From PWXP01 sp040772845 (GTDB lineage: Bacteria; Planctomycetota; Planctomycetia; Pirellulales; Thermoguttaceae), in NCBI GenBank assembly GCA_040772845.1, contig JAXGXG010000002.1, forward strand, positions 496,001-560,000: a DNA stretch of 64,000 bases. The letters are read 5' to 3'. Under the pieces are notes generated by a model, which saw nothing but the letters and a program-made list of their open reading frames with translations, did no database searches and was not told the DNA's origin. Positions 7,698-17,488 of the stretch are shown in pieces. The first letter of the stretch is position 1, and each line of letters opens with the position of its first letter. The position numbers and the translations under genes were made by a program.

Positions 7698-10600
7698 TTA
7701 CTTGTTGGGAACCGCACTGTCAACGGGCTGCACTGTCAATGGGCTTTCACCGGAGGTGTGTGGCGTTGTGTGAGGCAGACGAGTGTCTGCGGACGCAGGG
7801 AATCCGCGACGTGTGAGCAGTGCGACTGGGAAGTCGGCCAGGACCTGGTCAAGTGGCAGACTGGAGTCCTCGATCGTAATACATTTTCCTGTAAACATGT
7901 TCTGCAGGGGTCCGGGGAATGCCTCCGGCAGGACGACACGGGTATCCTCCCACACGGAACCGAACGGTCGCAAAATGGTCCCGTCTTCCTTCTCGGGCGT
8001 CAGTTGCGCCAGTAGGCGTGGCACAACGACGACAGCCGCCTCCCGAGCGTCCCCTGCCGAGTCGGGCCCGCGCCATGCAAACGCACAGACATGGCCCACT
8101 TTCGCCCCCTCCAAACGAAGCGGTTCATAGGTTCCCGTTTCAAAGAGCGCCGCATGGGCCCGGCGAAACTGCAACGCGCGCCATGTGACGAACAATTTCA
8201 CTCGTGGATCGCGAGGCGATGCGCCGAGTTGCCGGGCCAACTCGCCCAAATCCGTGCCGCTCGCAAGAAGAGTCTCCATTTCCGTGAGCATTCGCCGATT
8301 ACGTTCGAAGTCGACCGGACCACGATTATCCGGATCGACCAGATGAAATGTCCACACCTCCTGCCCCTGATAGACGTCGGGAACGCCAGGAGCCGTGAGT
8401 TTCAGGAGTGTCTGCGCCAACCCGGTATAGAGGCCCCAGTCAACGGTTTTCTCGTGGAACTCGCGTAGCGCATCGAGAAACCGATTGGCGGGCTCATTGC
8501 GCAAGACATCGCGGACGAAGTGGGCAACGGCGTTGTCGTACTCGGCGTTCGGCGAGAGCCAGCTTGTTCGCAACTTCGCCTCGTGCGTCGCCTTCGCCAT
8601 ATAGCCGACCATGCGATCGATGATCTCCTGATGCTCCGACGCGTCAGGCGGGACAAGCGGCCAGACACCGACAAGGGTCTGGTAGAACAGGTATTCATCG
8701 TTGCGGCTCGGCGCCGGCGCGCCATCGACCTCATGGCGAAACCGCCGGTTCAACCGGGCCCATCGGCTGGCGCACGCCCGCCATCGCGTCGGTATTTCCG
8801 AAAGTGTGCAAATGCGGGCCCGCACGTCTTCACTGCGTTTCGTGTCGTGCGTCGACGTGCAGGTCATCGACGTCGGGTGTGTTGCGAAGCGGGACTGGTT
8901 GCCCTCGTGAAACTCGTCAACCGCGACAGCGGCACGGGCCGGTTCGCCCCCCACCTCGTTGGCCGAAGCCAATGGGTAGTAGCGATAGAAAGCCGTGTCC
9001 TCCACCCCCTTCGCCATTACGGGGCTCGTAACCTGCTGGAACCGGCCGACGAAGAACTCGCGCTGTCGCCGGGTGGCATCGTCCAGCCGGGGCGGTTGTT
9101 CCAGCAGGAGCACGTCTCGTACGAAATCGTACTCGGCGGCGTCCAACGCCGGATGACGCCGCCTGGCGCGCAGAACGGCGCGAGCAATGACCTCCCGATC
9201 GCGGGCGCCGACCGTATCGCCGCCAACATACGTCCGGTACACGGGAAACGACGCCAGCACTTCGCGTAACACGCGCTGCAAGGAATTGAGCGTGTAGTCG
9301 CGATACAAACGATGCCGTTCCGAAATACGGTTCAATCGGTGCGCCAGCAGATGCAATTCGCTGGACATCGCCGCACGCAGAATCAAGAGCTTGCACTGGT
9401 AAGCCACACTCTGGAAATCGGTGGGCTCTGCGGTGAACCGGCGGTAGATCCGCAACAACTCGTCCAAACCGGCCGGGTCAACAAAGACGCCGCTGACCGA
9501 GTTCAAAAAATCGTAACCCGTCGTCCCCGCGATAGGCCATTCCACCGGCAACGGCTCTTCGGGGCCAAGTATCTTCTCGACCACCACATAGAGCGGCAAC
9601 GATTGGCGCCAAGCGGAGTCATGGCCATCGCCGGTCATCCCGATTTCCGGCCATATCGCTTCCATAATCGCCGGCTCAAGCTCCTCCCAGGCGGGGGCAT
9701 CGGACGGGTCTCCTTCTGCCGTACCCGACGACATGACGCACCGGCTTTCGAAACAACGTCTGGCGATCGCGCGGACGTATCCACGCTGCAATCGCCATAG
9801 GTATTCGAGCGGGTCGAACAATCCGTCTACATGGTCGATGCGCAGTCCCTGCACTTTGTCCCGGGCCAGCAGATCGAAGACAAGAGCATGGCTTTCCTCA
9901 AAGACGGCTTCGTCCTCCATGCATACGGCGGCCAGTTCGTTCACATCGAAGAAGCGGCGGTAGTTGATCTCATCGGACGCGGCCTTCCAGTGCGACAGAC
10001 GGTACACCTGGGCGTTGAGCAAACGTTCCAGACGATCAAAGCTCGCAACAGCATCCGGCTCGCCGTTGATTCGTTGGATGTTACTGTTGAGAAACTCTGC
10101 AACCGGCTGCGACGTCTCCATCAATTGGGAGATTCGACCTTTGATCACCTCCTTCTCTCGCTGCCGTTCCCTGACGGCGCGTGTCGTCGAGTTGTTCCGA
10201 TTCGGCAAATGTTCGACCGCCGTGATAATGCTCTCCAACTCGCGCAGAGCCTCCGAATCCTCCGGCATCGTCTCGCGAAAGTCGTCCAGGCCCAAGGTCA
10301 ATATCTCACGATAGGTTGCCGGATCGATCGGCAGGGTGCGCCCGTAGTAATCGATCAGGAATGCCCCGTTGTGGCAACCGAGTTTCAGCTCTCCCGCTTC
10401 CAGCACTTCGCCGAATTGCCGTCCAAGCACGGGGAACAGGAGCTTTCCGTGAAGTTCTTCCTTGATCGGCATCCAGTCGATATCGAAGAAATCTGCATAT
10501 GGGGAGCTAGGCCCATTCTCCAGAACATCGGTCCACCATGGATTCTCGCCAGGCGCCGCACTCATATGGTTTGGAACCACGTCGAGAATCTGTCCCATTC

Positions 10601-10910
10601 CGTGGCTCCGAAGCGAGGCAACGAACAAGTCGTAGTCCTCTTCCGAACCCAACCCGGCATCGAGCTTGTTGTAGTCGACAATCGCGTATCCGTGCTCGCT
10701 ACCCGCCTTTGCCTGCACGTAGGGGGAAGCATACACGTGGCTGATGCCCAGTCGGCTCAGATACGGCGCCAGTTCAGCCGCGTCGCGGAACGTGCAGTGA
10801 TCCTTGTGAAACTGAAGTCGGTAGGTGGCGCGAGGGTGCGGTTCTCGTTGCGCCAGCTTCTCTCGAACGGCATCGACTACGTCGGATTGGATCGATGGGA
10901 AACTGTTCAT
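7698..10910 (-). CDS. treY: Malto-oligosyltrehalose synthase
   Basis: 1070 aa from the ATG at 10910, chosen because it gives an ATGA overlap with treZ and has AGGA 9 nt upstream; an in-frame start at 10934 would run further into treZ. The enzyme rearranges the reducing-end bond of maltodextrins from alpha-1,4 to alpha-1,1. Family hallmarks: YRLQFHKD at the N-terminus, VYASPYVQAKAGSEHGYAI, DVVPNHMS, GLRIDHVDGLFDP and the late KGVEDTAFYRYYPL block. Length is somewhat above the usual 700-950 aa. Its product is the substrate of TreZ, encoded just upstream. The C-terminal codons contain a 16-bp near-tandem repeat (GCACTGTCAA plus YGGGCT, twice) of no obvious meaning. Confidence 0.93.
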   Translation of the reverse strand: MNSFPSIQSDVVDAVREKLAQREPHPRATYRLQFHKDHCTFRDAAELAPYLSRLGISHVYASPYVQAKAGSEHGYAIVDYNKLDAGLGSEEDYDLFVASLRSHGMGQILDVVPNHMSAAPGENPWWTDVLENGPSSPYADFFDIDWMPIKEELHGKLLFPVLGRQFGEVLEAGELKLGCHNGAFLIDYYGRTLPIDPATYREILTLGLDDFRETMPEDSEALRELESIITAVEHLPNRNNSTTRAVRERQREKEVIKGRISQLMETSQPVAEFLNSNIQRINGEPDAVASFDRLERLLNAQVYRLSHWKAASDEINYRRFFDVNELAAVCMEDEAVFEESHALVFDLLARDKVQGLRIDHVDGLFDPLEYLWRLQRGYVRAIARRCFESRCVMSSGTAEGDPSDAPAWEELEPAIMEAIWPEIGMTGDGHDSAWRQSLPLYVVVEKILGPEEPLPVEWPIAGTTGYDFLNSVSGVFVDPAGLDELLRIYRRFTAEPTDFQSVAYQCKLLILRAAMSSELHLLAHRLNRISERHRLYRDYTLNSLQRVLREVLASFPVYRTYVGGDTVGARDREVIARAVLRARRRHPALDAAEYDFVRDVLLLEQPPRLDDATRRQREFFVGRFQQVTSPVMAKGVEDTAFYRYYPLASANEVGGEPARAAVAVDEFHEGNQSRFATHPTSMTCTSTHDTKRSEDVRARICTLSEIPTRWRACASRWARLNRRFRHEVDGAPAPSRNDEYLFYQTLVGVWPLVPPDASEHQEIIDRMVGYMAKATHEAKLRTSWLSPNAEYDNAVAHFVRDVLRNEPANRFLDALREFHEKTVDWGLYTGLAQTLLKLTAPGVPDVYQGQEVWTFHLVDPDNRGPVDFERNRRMLTEMETLLASGTDLGELARQLGASPRDPRVKLFVTWRALQFRRAHAALFETGTYEPLRLEGAKVGHVCAFAWRGPDSAGDAREAAVVVVPRLLAQLTPEKEDGTILRPFGSVWEDTRVVLPEAFPGPLQNMFTGKCITIEDSSLPLDQVLADFPVALLTRRGFPASADTRLPHTTPHTSGESPLTVQPVDSAVPNK

Positions 10911-12874
10911 TGTCGCGATTCCTTCAGGCTCCACACAGTCAGTTCATACGGCAAGAGTCCCTCGAACGGCTTCTTCTCATCGCGGCTTCCCCCGTATCGG
11001 GACGCCTCGGTGCTCAGCAGGCAACTGCCGGACGATAACCGTTCTTCGGACGAGAAGAGTCCCGTTACAACGGCCTGCAACGTACGGGAGGAGAATTCCG
11101 GGAAGTCTGTCACGCTGCCGGACAACGGTAGGCGTTGGCTGGTGAGATTCGCGCAAATCACTACGCCCTGCATCCCGCCGCGCTCAGCCAGCAGGACGGC
11201 CGACGAACTGTCTGAATCGGAACTGTCTTGCCCAAACCTTAATATCTGTGTTTTTGTCTGTGTGCGATCGATCAGTCCTGGCCAGGTTCGCCTCGCAGCG
11301 AGCAGGTCGGAATAGAGTCGGCGTAAGTCAGCATGAAATGTCCCCTCGGGCCATTGCCACGACAGCCGTGCGGAATGGAAAGTCGCCGATGCTTGCGGAT
11401 CCGGAATCTGGTCGCCCCATTCGAACTCCAGTTCTGCAAACTCCTCGCGACGACCGCGCCGCACCGCTTCGATCAATGCTGTGTCCTCAAACGAACAGAA
11501 GAACGGGAAAGGATGTTGCTCGCCATACTCTTCACCCATGAACAGCAAGGGAACGCATGGAGAAACCAAGAGGAGCCCGCAGGCGAGCCGTTGGGCGGGC
11601 TCCGATAGATAGCACGCGGACCGATCTCCCAAAGCCCGATTCCCCACTTGGTCGTGATTGTGTACACAAACGACAAACTGTGTCCGGTCCCGATCCCCAA
11701 CTCGGCTGCCGTGTCGGCGCCGGCGGAACGGACTGTACTGGCCATCGTAGACGAACACTTGCTCCAGCGCCTTGGCCAGATGCTCCGGGCGTCCGAAGTC
11801 GCGGTAGTATCCCTCGCGATTGCCGGTCAGGATCACGCGGACGCTGTGGTGAAAATCGTCGCTCCATACGCCGTCCAACCCGTACCCGTTCCGCTCGGGC
11901 GGATCGATTAGCCGGACATCGTTCTGATTGGTCTCTGCGATGACGTGAACCGGTCGATTGTGCAGGCGGGCAATCTCTTGGACTCCGTCTTTCAGTTCGG
12001 CCAGGATATGCCGTGCACTGAAGTCGCAAATCGCATGGACGGCGTCGAGCCGCAAGCCATCGACGTGGAAATCTCGAGCCCACATGCGGGCATTCTCGAC
12101 CACGAACCGGCGAACCGGATCCGATAGCGGGCCGTCGTAGTTGATGGCATCGCCCCAGGGAGTGTGATATCGTTCAGTGAAATAGGGGCCAAACTGCCCG
12201 ACATAGCAGCCTTCGGGACCGAAATGGTTGTAGACTACGTCGAGGAAGATGGCCAGTCCCTCGGCATGAGCCGCATCGACCAGCCGCTGCAAGGCACGGG
12301 GCCCGCCATACGTATTCTGGACAGCATAGGGGAACACGCCGTCATAGCCCCAGTTCCGCCCGCCGGGAAACTGGGCGAGGGGCATGAGTTCGACGGCAGT
12401 CACCCCTAGCTCCCTCAACTGTCCGAGCCGCGGGATGACGGCAGCCAAGGTTCCTTCAGCAGAGAAGGCCCCCACGTGCAGCTCGTAGAGAACCAGATCG
12501 CTGGCGGCAATCCCGGCCCAGCCGGAGTCGGCCCACTGGAACTCGTCGGGAAAGAAGACTGCAGACGGGTCGTGAACGCCGTCGGGCTGCCAGCGTGACG
12601 CTGGATCCGGCAACTCGCATCCCTCGCCTAGCCGATATGCATAGCAGGTTCCCTCAGGAATTCCGTCGCTTCGAAACGTATAGTAGCCATACGGTTCCGC
12701 ATGCATTGCATGCACCTCGCGGCAACCGTTGCGTTCGAGCACAATTTGGACCTGTTGAGGCGTCGGGGCCCACAGACGCCACTCAACCGAGCCGTCTGCT
12801 TGCCGAATCGCTCCTTGCGGCCGGTGCACCGGCTCGTCGAAGGACGTGTGTGAAGATCGCTCGTTTGGGGGCAT
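10907..12874 (-). CDS. treZ: Malto-oligosyltrehalose trehalohydrolase
   Basis: 655 aa from the ATG at 12874, which has GGAGGA at ideal distance; a start at 12949 is possible but lacks this. The enzyme cleaves trehalose from the end made by TreY. An N-terminal CBM48/isoamylase-N-like domain (VEWRLWAPTPQQVQIVLE) is followed by a GH13 barrel with FLDVVYNHFGPEG, GLRLDAVHAI (nucleophile Asp), HVIAETNQND (acid/base Glu) and HNHDQVGNRALGDR. The stop overlaps treY by ATGA, so both are made together. A candidate promoter lies about 85 bp upstream. Confidence 0.93.
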   Translation of the reverse strand: MPPNERSSHTSFDEPVHRPQGAIRQADGSVEWRLWAPTPQQVQIVLERNGCREVHAMHAEPYGYYTFRSDGIPEGTCYAYRLGEGCELPDPASRWQPDGVHDPSAVFFPDEFQWADSGWAGIAASDLVLYELHVGAFSAEGTLAAVIPRLGQLRELGVTAVELMPLAQFPGGRNWGYDGVFPYAVQNTYGGPRALQRLVDAAHAEGLAIFLDVVYNHFGPEGCYVGQFGPYFTERYHTPWGDAINYDGPLSDPVRRFVVENARMWARDFHVDGLRLDAVHAICDFSARHILAELKDGVQEIARLHNRPVHVIAETNQNDVRLIDPPERNGYGLDGVWSDDFHHSVRVILTGNREGYYRDFGRPEHLAKALEQVFVYDGQYSPFRRRRHGSRVGDRDRTQFVVCVHNHDQVGNRALGDRSACYLSEPAQRLACGLLLVSPCVPLLFMGEEYGEQHPFPFFCSFEDTALIEAVRRGRREEFAELEFEWGDQIPDPQASATFHSARLSWQWPEGTFHADLRRLYSDLLAARRTWPGLIDRTQTKTQILRFGQDSSDSDSSSAVLLAERGGMQGVVICANLTSQRLPLSGSVTDFPEFSSRTLQAVVTGLFSSEERLSSGSCLLSTEASRYGGSRDEKKPFEGLLPYELTVWSLKESRQ

Positions 12875-12959
12875 GGATTGATCCTCCGTGAAAAACACGC
12901 AACGATTCGTCGGCATGCGGCGAACATGGTCGGTTTGTTCATCGCCCAACCATCAGTCC

Positions 12960-12988
12960 ATTGTTCCGGAGCCGACCATTCAGGTCAA
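12960..12988 (-). promoter_or_regulatory. Possible promoter for treZ-treY
   Basis: Minus strand: TTGACC (12983-12988), a 17-bp spacer and AACAAT (12960-12965). The -35 matches five of six consensus bases, the -10 four. It lies about 85 nt before the treZ start. Confidence 0.4.
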
Positions 12989-13192
12989 TGCCCCCAATGG
13001 TTTGACATCACGCGACATCGCTTCAAAATGCCCTTCCGCTGAACCTCTTCCTCGCTCAGCACTCATTTCGCGATTATGACTGTCTTCGGGAGCAGACTGT
13101 CGATTACATGGCATTGCGTACCACCCCGCGACCGCCACAAGCCTACTCACGCCCTTGCGGAAATCGAGAGATTCCCCCGGATTTCGGCATTC

Positions 13193-13221
13193 TTGACGCC
13201 CTTGTTTTGCGATGGTATGCT
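13193..13221 (+). promoter_or_regulatory. Sigma70-type promoter for the DUF1080 gene
   Basis: TTGACG (13193-13198), exactly 17 bp, TATGCT (13216-13221). The expected start site near 13229 gives a leader of about 70 nt to the ATG at 13301. The rest of the 426-bp divergent treZ/DUF1080 spacer shows nothing recognised besides the treZ promoter candidate. Confidence 0.6.
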
Positions 13222-13300
13222 GGAAACGTACGCCATTGTCGCGACGAAACGCACGCTGCGTTCAGAAAGCCACATTCCTTTCTTTCCTTCGGAGAACACT

Positions 13301-14035
13301 ATGATTCGCACTTTTGTTTTTGGCGCCTGTGTCTTGTTCGCCGCCACGGCCTTGTGCGCCGATGCGCAATTTGCTCCTGCCGAGCCAAAGGACATGGTTC
13401 GCATTTTTAACGGCGCCGACCTGTCCGGTTGGGATGGCAATCCGAAACTGTGGTCGGTTCGGGATGGGGTGATTCGCGGCGAGACGACACCAGACAATCC
13501 GGCTCCCGGCAATACGTTCCTGGTCTGGAAAGACGGAACGACGGGTGATTTCGAACTTCGGCTTTCGTTCCGCCTCGACGCCGCGAACAACTCGGGCATT
13601 CAGTATCGCTCGAAGCACTTCACGGATAAGCCTCGTAATCCGTGGATCGTGCGAGGTTATCAGCACGAAATCCGTAACCAGGATCGCCTGCCAAACGTCG
13701 CAGGGTTCATCTACGACGAGGGTGGCAAGCGAGGTCGCATCTGCCTCGTTGGCGAGAAAGCTGTCTGGGAAAAGGAAGGCGGCAAGAAGGTCATCGATAC
13801 GCTGATTGACGCCGAGGAGTTCCAGAAGCTGTTCAAGCTGAACGATTGGAACGATGTTGTCATCATTGCCAGGGGGAATCACATTCGCCATTACCTGAAC
13901 AATCGCCTGATCCTCGATTTCACCGACGCCGATCCCGATCTGGCCCTGCTGGACGGCGTGCTGGCCCTTCAGCTTCACGCCGGCAAGCCGTTCTGGGTGG
14001 AGTTCAAGGACATCCGCATTAAGGACCTTGACTGA
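13301..14035 (+). CDS. Secreted DUF1080 (3-keto-disaccharide hydrolase-like) protein
   Basis: 244 aa. The start at 13301 has GGAG 6 nt upstream and gives a clean signal peptide ending near CADAQ. The remainder is a single jelly-roll domain of the DUF1080/PF06439 type: FNGADLSGWDG at the start, LRLSFRLDAANNSGIQYRS in the middle and EFKDIRIKDLD at the end. The family is greatly expanded in planctomycetes and is associated with exported glycan processing; some members act on 3-keto-glycosides. The following gene, an exported Gfo/Idh/MocA oxidoreductase, fits a pathway in which sugars are oxidised at C3 and then cleaved, but this pairing is inference. Confidence 0.88.
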   Translation: MIRTFVFGACVLFAATALCADAQFAPAEPKDMVRIFNGADLSGWDGNPKLWSVRDGVIRGETTPDNPAPGNTFLVWKDGTTGDFELRLSFRLDAANNSGIQYRSKHFTDKPRNPWIVRGYQHEIRNQDRLPNVAGFIYDEGGKRGRICLVGEKAVWEKEGGKKVIDTLIDAEEFQKLFKLNDWNDVVIIARGNHIRHYLNNRLILDFTDADPDLALLDGVLALQLHAGKPFWVEFKDIRIKDLD

Positions 14036-14172
14036 GTCCTGTTGCCTGCATCTGGAATCGTCGCCACGGGCGCGCTGTTGCAGAAACATGCGTGCTCGTG
14101 CTCGATTCACACATTGCGTGCGCAATACCATACCGTTTTTTCCATCGTTTTCACTCGCAGGAGGATTTCGTC

Positions 14173-15396
14173 ATGCGTCCGATTTCCCGCCGATCTTTCC
14201 TCGCCGCGTCGGCTGCTGTGGCAGCCGGCAGTACCGTCATGCATCGTGTCCGAGCGGCCGAGACCATTCCCGGATTCGACCAGACGACAACCGATTATGA
14301 CCGGACGAAAGAGTGGAAGCCCTTCAGCGACCGGAAGGTCCGGCTGGGAATCGTCGGCCACGGACTCTGCAAGTTCGGACTGGCGTTCAGTCTGCAGGAC
14401 CATCCGAACGTGGAATTGGTTGCCGTCAGCGACCTTTTCCCGGACCGCTGCGCCGATATGGCCAAGAAGGCAAAATGCGAGAAAACCTACCCGTCGCTGG
14501 AAGAGATGGTCAAGGACGATTCGATCGAAGCCATCTACTGTGCGACCGACGCGCCGGCCCATGCCAAACATGCCGTCTTGTGCATGGAGCACGGCAAGCA
14601 TGTCGCTACGGCCGTGCCTGCCTTTCGGGGCGATATCGAAGACGCCGAGAGGCTGCTGGAATGCTGCAAGAAGAACGAGGGACTGGTGTACGCGATGTTT
14701 GAAACGTCCGTCTTCCACGACGACCTGTACGCGATGGAGAAGCTGTACGCCGCCGACGTGTTTGGGCGCCTTGTCTATTCGGAAGGTGAGTACTGCCACC
14801 CGCGATCCCTCGGTAAACCTTCGCTCGGATCGTACAAAGACTGGCGAAAGAACGGTTGCCCCATGTGGTATCCGACGCACGCTACGGCCTATTACGTGGG
14901 GGTGACGCACAAGAGCCTCCTGGACGTCTCGTGTCAGGGAACACCGTATTTCGACAAGCAGCGGCAGGCGCCTAACGCGATTGGTAATGTCTTTTCATCG
15001 GAAGTCGGCCTGTTCCGAACTGCAGAAGGCGGCATCTCTCGCATGATCATCTGCCACTCGCAAGGCGAATACCTGGAAGCCGGACGTATCCGCGGCGAGT
15101 ACGCCGGATTCAACAAGACTTTTACCGGCGACTCGACCGGCAAGTCGCGTTACGCCAAAGCGATCGAGGGCGGTTTGCAACTGAAGAAATACGCCTTGCC
15201 GCCAGGCGTTGAACCGGGCGGCCACGGCGGATCGCACGGCTATCTCGGCGACGATTTCATCGATTCCATCCTGCGCGGTCGAAAACCGGCCGTCGATGTC
15301 ATCGATGCACTGAACATGACCGTTCCCGGTTACTACGCCCACCTGTCTTCCATGAAGGATGGCGAAACCGTAAAGATTCCCCAGTACACGCTATAG
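14173..15396 (+). CDS. Tat-exported Gfo/Idh/MocA family oxidoreductase
   Basis: 407 aa. The start at 14173 has GGAGG 7 nt upstream and begins a twin-arginine signal (ISRRSFLAASAAVAAG). The NAD(P)-binding Rossmann domain starts at KVRLGIVGHGLCKFG, continues with the LVAVSDLFPDRC strand, and is followed by the C-terminal alpha/beta dimerisation domain. The usual EKP catalytic motif is not obvious: the equivalent stretch reads EHGKHVATAVPAF, so the dehydrogenase lysine may be missing or displaced. It lies 137 bp downstream of the DUF1080 gene. Its stop overlaps the convergent malQ stop in the 6-bp palindrome CTATAG. Confidence 0.85.
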   Translation: MRPISRRSFLAASAAVAAGSTVMHRVRAAETIPGFDQTTTDYDRTKEWKPFSDRKVRLGIVGHGLCKFGLAFSLQDHPNVELVAVSDLFPDRCADMAKKAKCEKTYPSLEEMVKDDSIEAIYCATDAPAHAKHAVLCMEHGKHVATAVPAFRGDIEDAERLLECCKKNEGLVYAMFETSVFHDDLYAMEKLYAADVFGRLVYSEGEYCHPRSLGKPSLGSYKDWRKNGCPMWYPTHATAYYVGVTHKSLLDVSCQGTPYFDKQRQAPNAIGNVFSSEVGLFRTAEGGISRMIICHSQGEYLEAGRIRGEYAGFNKTFTGDSTGKSRYAKAIEGGLQLKKYALPPGVEPGGHGGSHGYLGDDFIDSILRGRKPAVDVIDALNMTVPGYYAHLSSMKDGETVKIPQYTL

Positions 15397-17481
15397 CCGC
15401 CGCAGCCGGTCCACCGTCTCCAGAACGCGACGGACCTCGGGCAGTTCGGTGAACACTTCCAGCGGATACTTCGCCTTGCGCCGCCAGTTGGGACGTTCGC
15501 GGAAGGTCCCGGGGCAATTCTGCGGTTCGGTCTCGCCCCATAGGTCTTCAAGGTTGACTTGCACGATGCTTGCCGGACTGCGGGCAAGGTAGGCCTGGCA
15601 GGCTTCGAGTACCTCGCTCGTGGTTGGGGCCTCCGAGTCGAGCAATCCTTCTGCGTTCAGGAAGGCCGTAAGCTGCCGGCGAAGTTCTTTGCGCCGGGCC
15701 TGCTCCCCGGCGGCTTCGTCTTTCGTGAACAAGCCCAGCTCGACGCGGTCCTCGATATCGAGTCCTTGCCAGTAGGCAGCGAACTGCGGCATGTCGTGCG
15801 TGTTGACGCTGGCGACCGCCGTGGGCTGCGGCGTGCGCAGTGTCGAGCCGCGTTCCGGGTTCGTCTCGTATTGAAGGACGTACATGTCATCCATCCCATG
15901 GCGCAAGAGTGCCTGATCGACCGCCGCGGGAACCGTACCGAGATTTTCGCCGACGATCCGCGCCCCAAACCGGTGTGATTCCAAGTTGAGGATCGCACAC
16001 AATTCGTCAATGGGGTAGCGAACGTAGGCGCCTTCCGTCGCGGGGAACCCGTGCGGAATCCAGTAGAGGCGGTAGAGCCCCATGACGTGGTCGAACCGAA
16101 GCACGCGCGCGCGTCGCAGATGATTGCGAAGGGCGCGAATGAAGTACGCATATCCCTGCCGCCGTAACCGGTCGGGCCGCATGGGCGGGAAGCCCCAATC
16201 CTGCCCCTTGGTGAAAAACGAATCGGGCGGCGCGCCCCCCGACGCATCGCGCACAAACAGGTCGGGCTCCCGCCAAACATCGTATCCGGCGCCGGCGACA
16301 CCCAAGGGGAAATCGAGATACCAGAGCAGGTTCAATCGCTGCGCACGCTGGGCCAGGGCTTCAAGCTGCATATCCACTTGCCACTGGGTGAACAGGTGAT
16401 ACCGGTATGCATCCTGGCGGTAGTCTGCCTGGGAAATCGCGCCGCTGCGAAGCGGTTCGGGCCAAAGCGGCCAGGGCCGGCCTTCCTGCTCGCCGGCAGC
16501 GCGAAACTGGGCGAACCGCTGCACGTCGGGATTCTCGCGGCAGTACTGTGCTAACGCCTCGCGTTGCGAACCGCCTGCGAAGAAGTCGCGCGCCAGCTTC
16601 TCCAGAATTCGCCGCTTGCGATCGACCGCAGTGGCATAGTTGAGCAGATGAGAATCCGTCCCGAAAGAAGTCGGCTGGGAATCGCTCAGTGCGGCAGCGA
16701 CACCAGGCGCCTCGCCACCCGGCACCCGCTTCACATCCAGGTAGAACTCATTCCAGAACAACCGGCTTGCCGGGTTGTACGGACTCGGGTCGTCGGTCAA
16801 CTCCCACAAGGTCGACAAGAGCGGCAATGTAGCAACCAGGTTTCCTCCGCAGGCGGAAGTCCACTCCATCAGTGCCTCCAGGTCGCCGAAATTGCCCGAT
16901 TCAGCGCCAGTCTTCCTATGCAATGCATACAGCGGCATGAACACCCCCCAGAGCCGCCGCCCGTTTTCGGGATCGCTTTCGAACGCTCGCATTGGCGCCG
17001 CAATCACCAGACTCTCGGCCTCTTGCTCGTCCACAAACAACTTCAACCGGTGATATCCGTGTGGCAGCACGAGGTCCGTTCGCACCGTTCGCCGAACGTA
17101 ATGCTCTCCTGCCACTTCGCCATGACGACAGACGGGCAATTCGTTGACTTGCCCCTCCAGCTTGATCGTGCCGCCGTCTTCCAGCGTGAACTCCACGCGG
17201 TAGTGTGTTGCGGGTAGCGCCTCGGAAAGACGGACATCGAATGATGCCAGACGAGCATCCCAGGCTACCATGACCGGCGCAACCATTTCACGCCACAACT
17301 GCTGACGACGATGAACGATCGCATCGGCCGCCTGATCGGCGCTCGCCAGAGGCGCGTCGAGCAACTCGAGCGTACGCAGAATGGTGTCGTTAGACGCATG
17401 TCGAGGGGTTCCCCACACATCGGCGTAGGTCGTATACACACCGTAAAGACGGGCAAGAGCTTGCAAGTTGTAGCGATCCAT
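15391..17481 (-). CDS. malQ: 4-alpha-glucanotransferase
   Basis: 696 aa from the ATG at 17481, 7 nt after the treS-maltokinase stop, whose GGAGTGAG doubles as ribosome binding site. The enzyme moves maltodextrin segments between chains. An N-terminal accessory domain of about 180 residues precedes the GH77 barrel. Conserved blocks are LWYLDFPLGVAGAGYDVW, GFPPMRPDRLRRQGYAYF, LRFDHVMGLYRLYWIP (nucleophile Asp), GENLGTVP (acid/base Glu) and NTHDMPQFAAYW. It is the last gene of the glgX-treS-malQ string. Confidence 0.92.
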   Translation of the reverse strand: MDRYNLQALARLYGVYTTYADVWGTPRHASNDTILRTLELLDAPLASADQAADAIVHRRQQLWREMVAPVMVAWDARLASFDVRLSEALPATHYRVEFTLEDGGTIKLEGQVNELPVCRHGEVAGEHYVRRTVRTDLVLPHGYHRLKLFVDEQEAESLVIAAPMRAFESDPENGRRLWGVFMPLYALHRKTGAESGNFGDLEALMEWTSACGGNLVATLPLLSTLWELTDDPSPYNPASRLFWNEFYLDVKRVPGGEAPGVAAALSDSQPTSFGTDSHLLNYATAVDRKRRILEKLARDFFAGGSQREALAQYCRENPDVQRFAQFRAAGEQEGRPWPLWPEPLRSGAISQADYRQDAYRYHLFTQWQVDMQLEALAQRAQRLNLLWYLDFPLGVAGAGYDVWREPDLFVRDASGGAPPDSFFTKGQDWGFPPMRPDRLRRQGYAYFIRALRNHLRRARVLRFDHVMGLYRLYWIPHGFPATEGAYVRYPIDELCAILNLESHRFGARIVGENLGTVPAAVDQALLRHGMDDMYVLQYETNPERGSTLRTPQPTAVASVNTHDMPQFAAYWQGLDIEDRVELGLFTKDEAAGEQARRKELRRQLTAFLNAEGLLDSEAPTTSEVLEACQAYLARSPASIVQVNLEDLWGETEPQNCPGTFRERPNWRRKAKYPLEVFTELPEVRRVLETVDRLRRL

Positions 17482-17488
17482 GGCATTC

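Noticed and set aside
9831..11315. 494-codon plus-strand frame opposite treY/treZ
   Set aside because: Antisense shadow of two clearly identified enzymes in GC-rich DNA.
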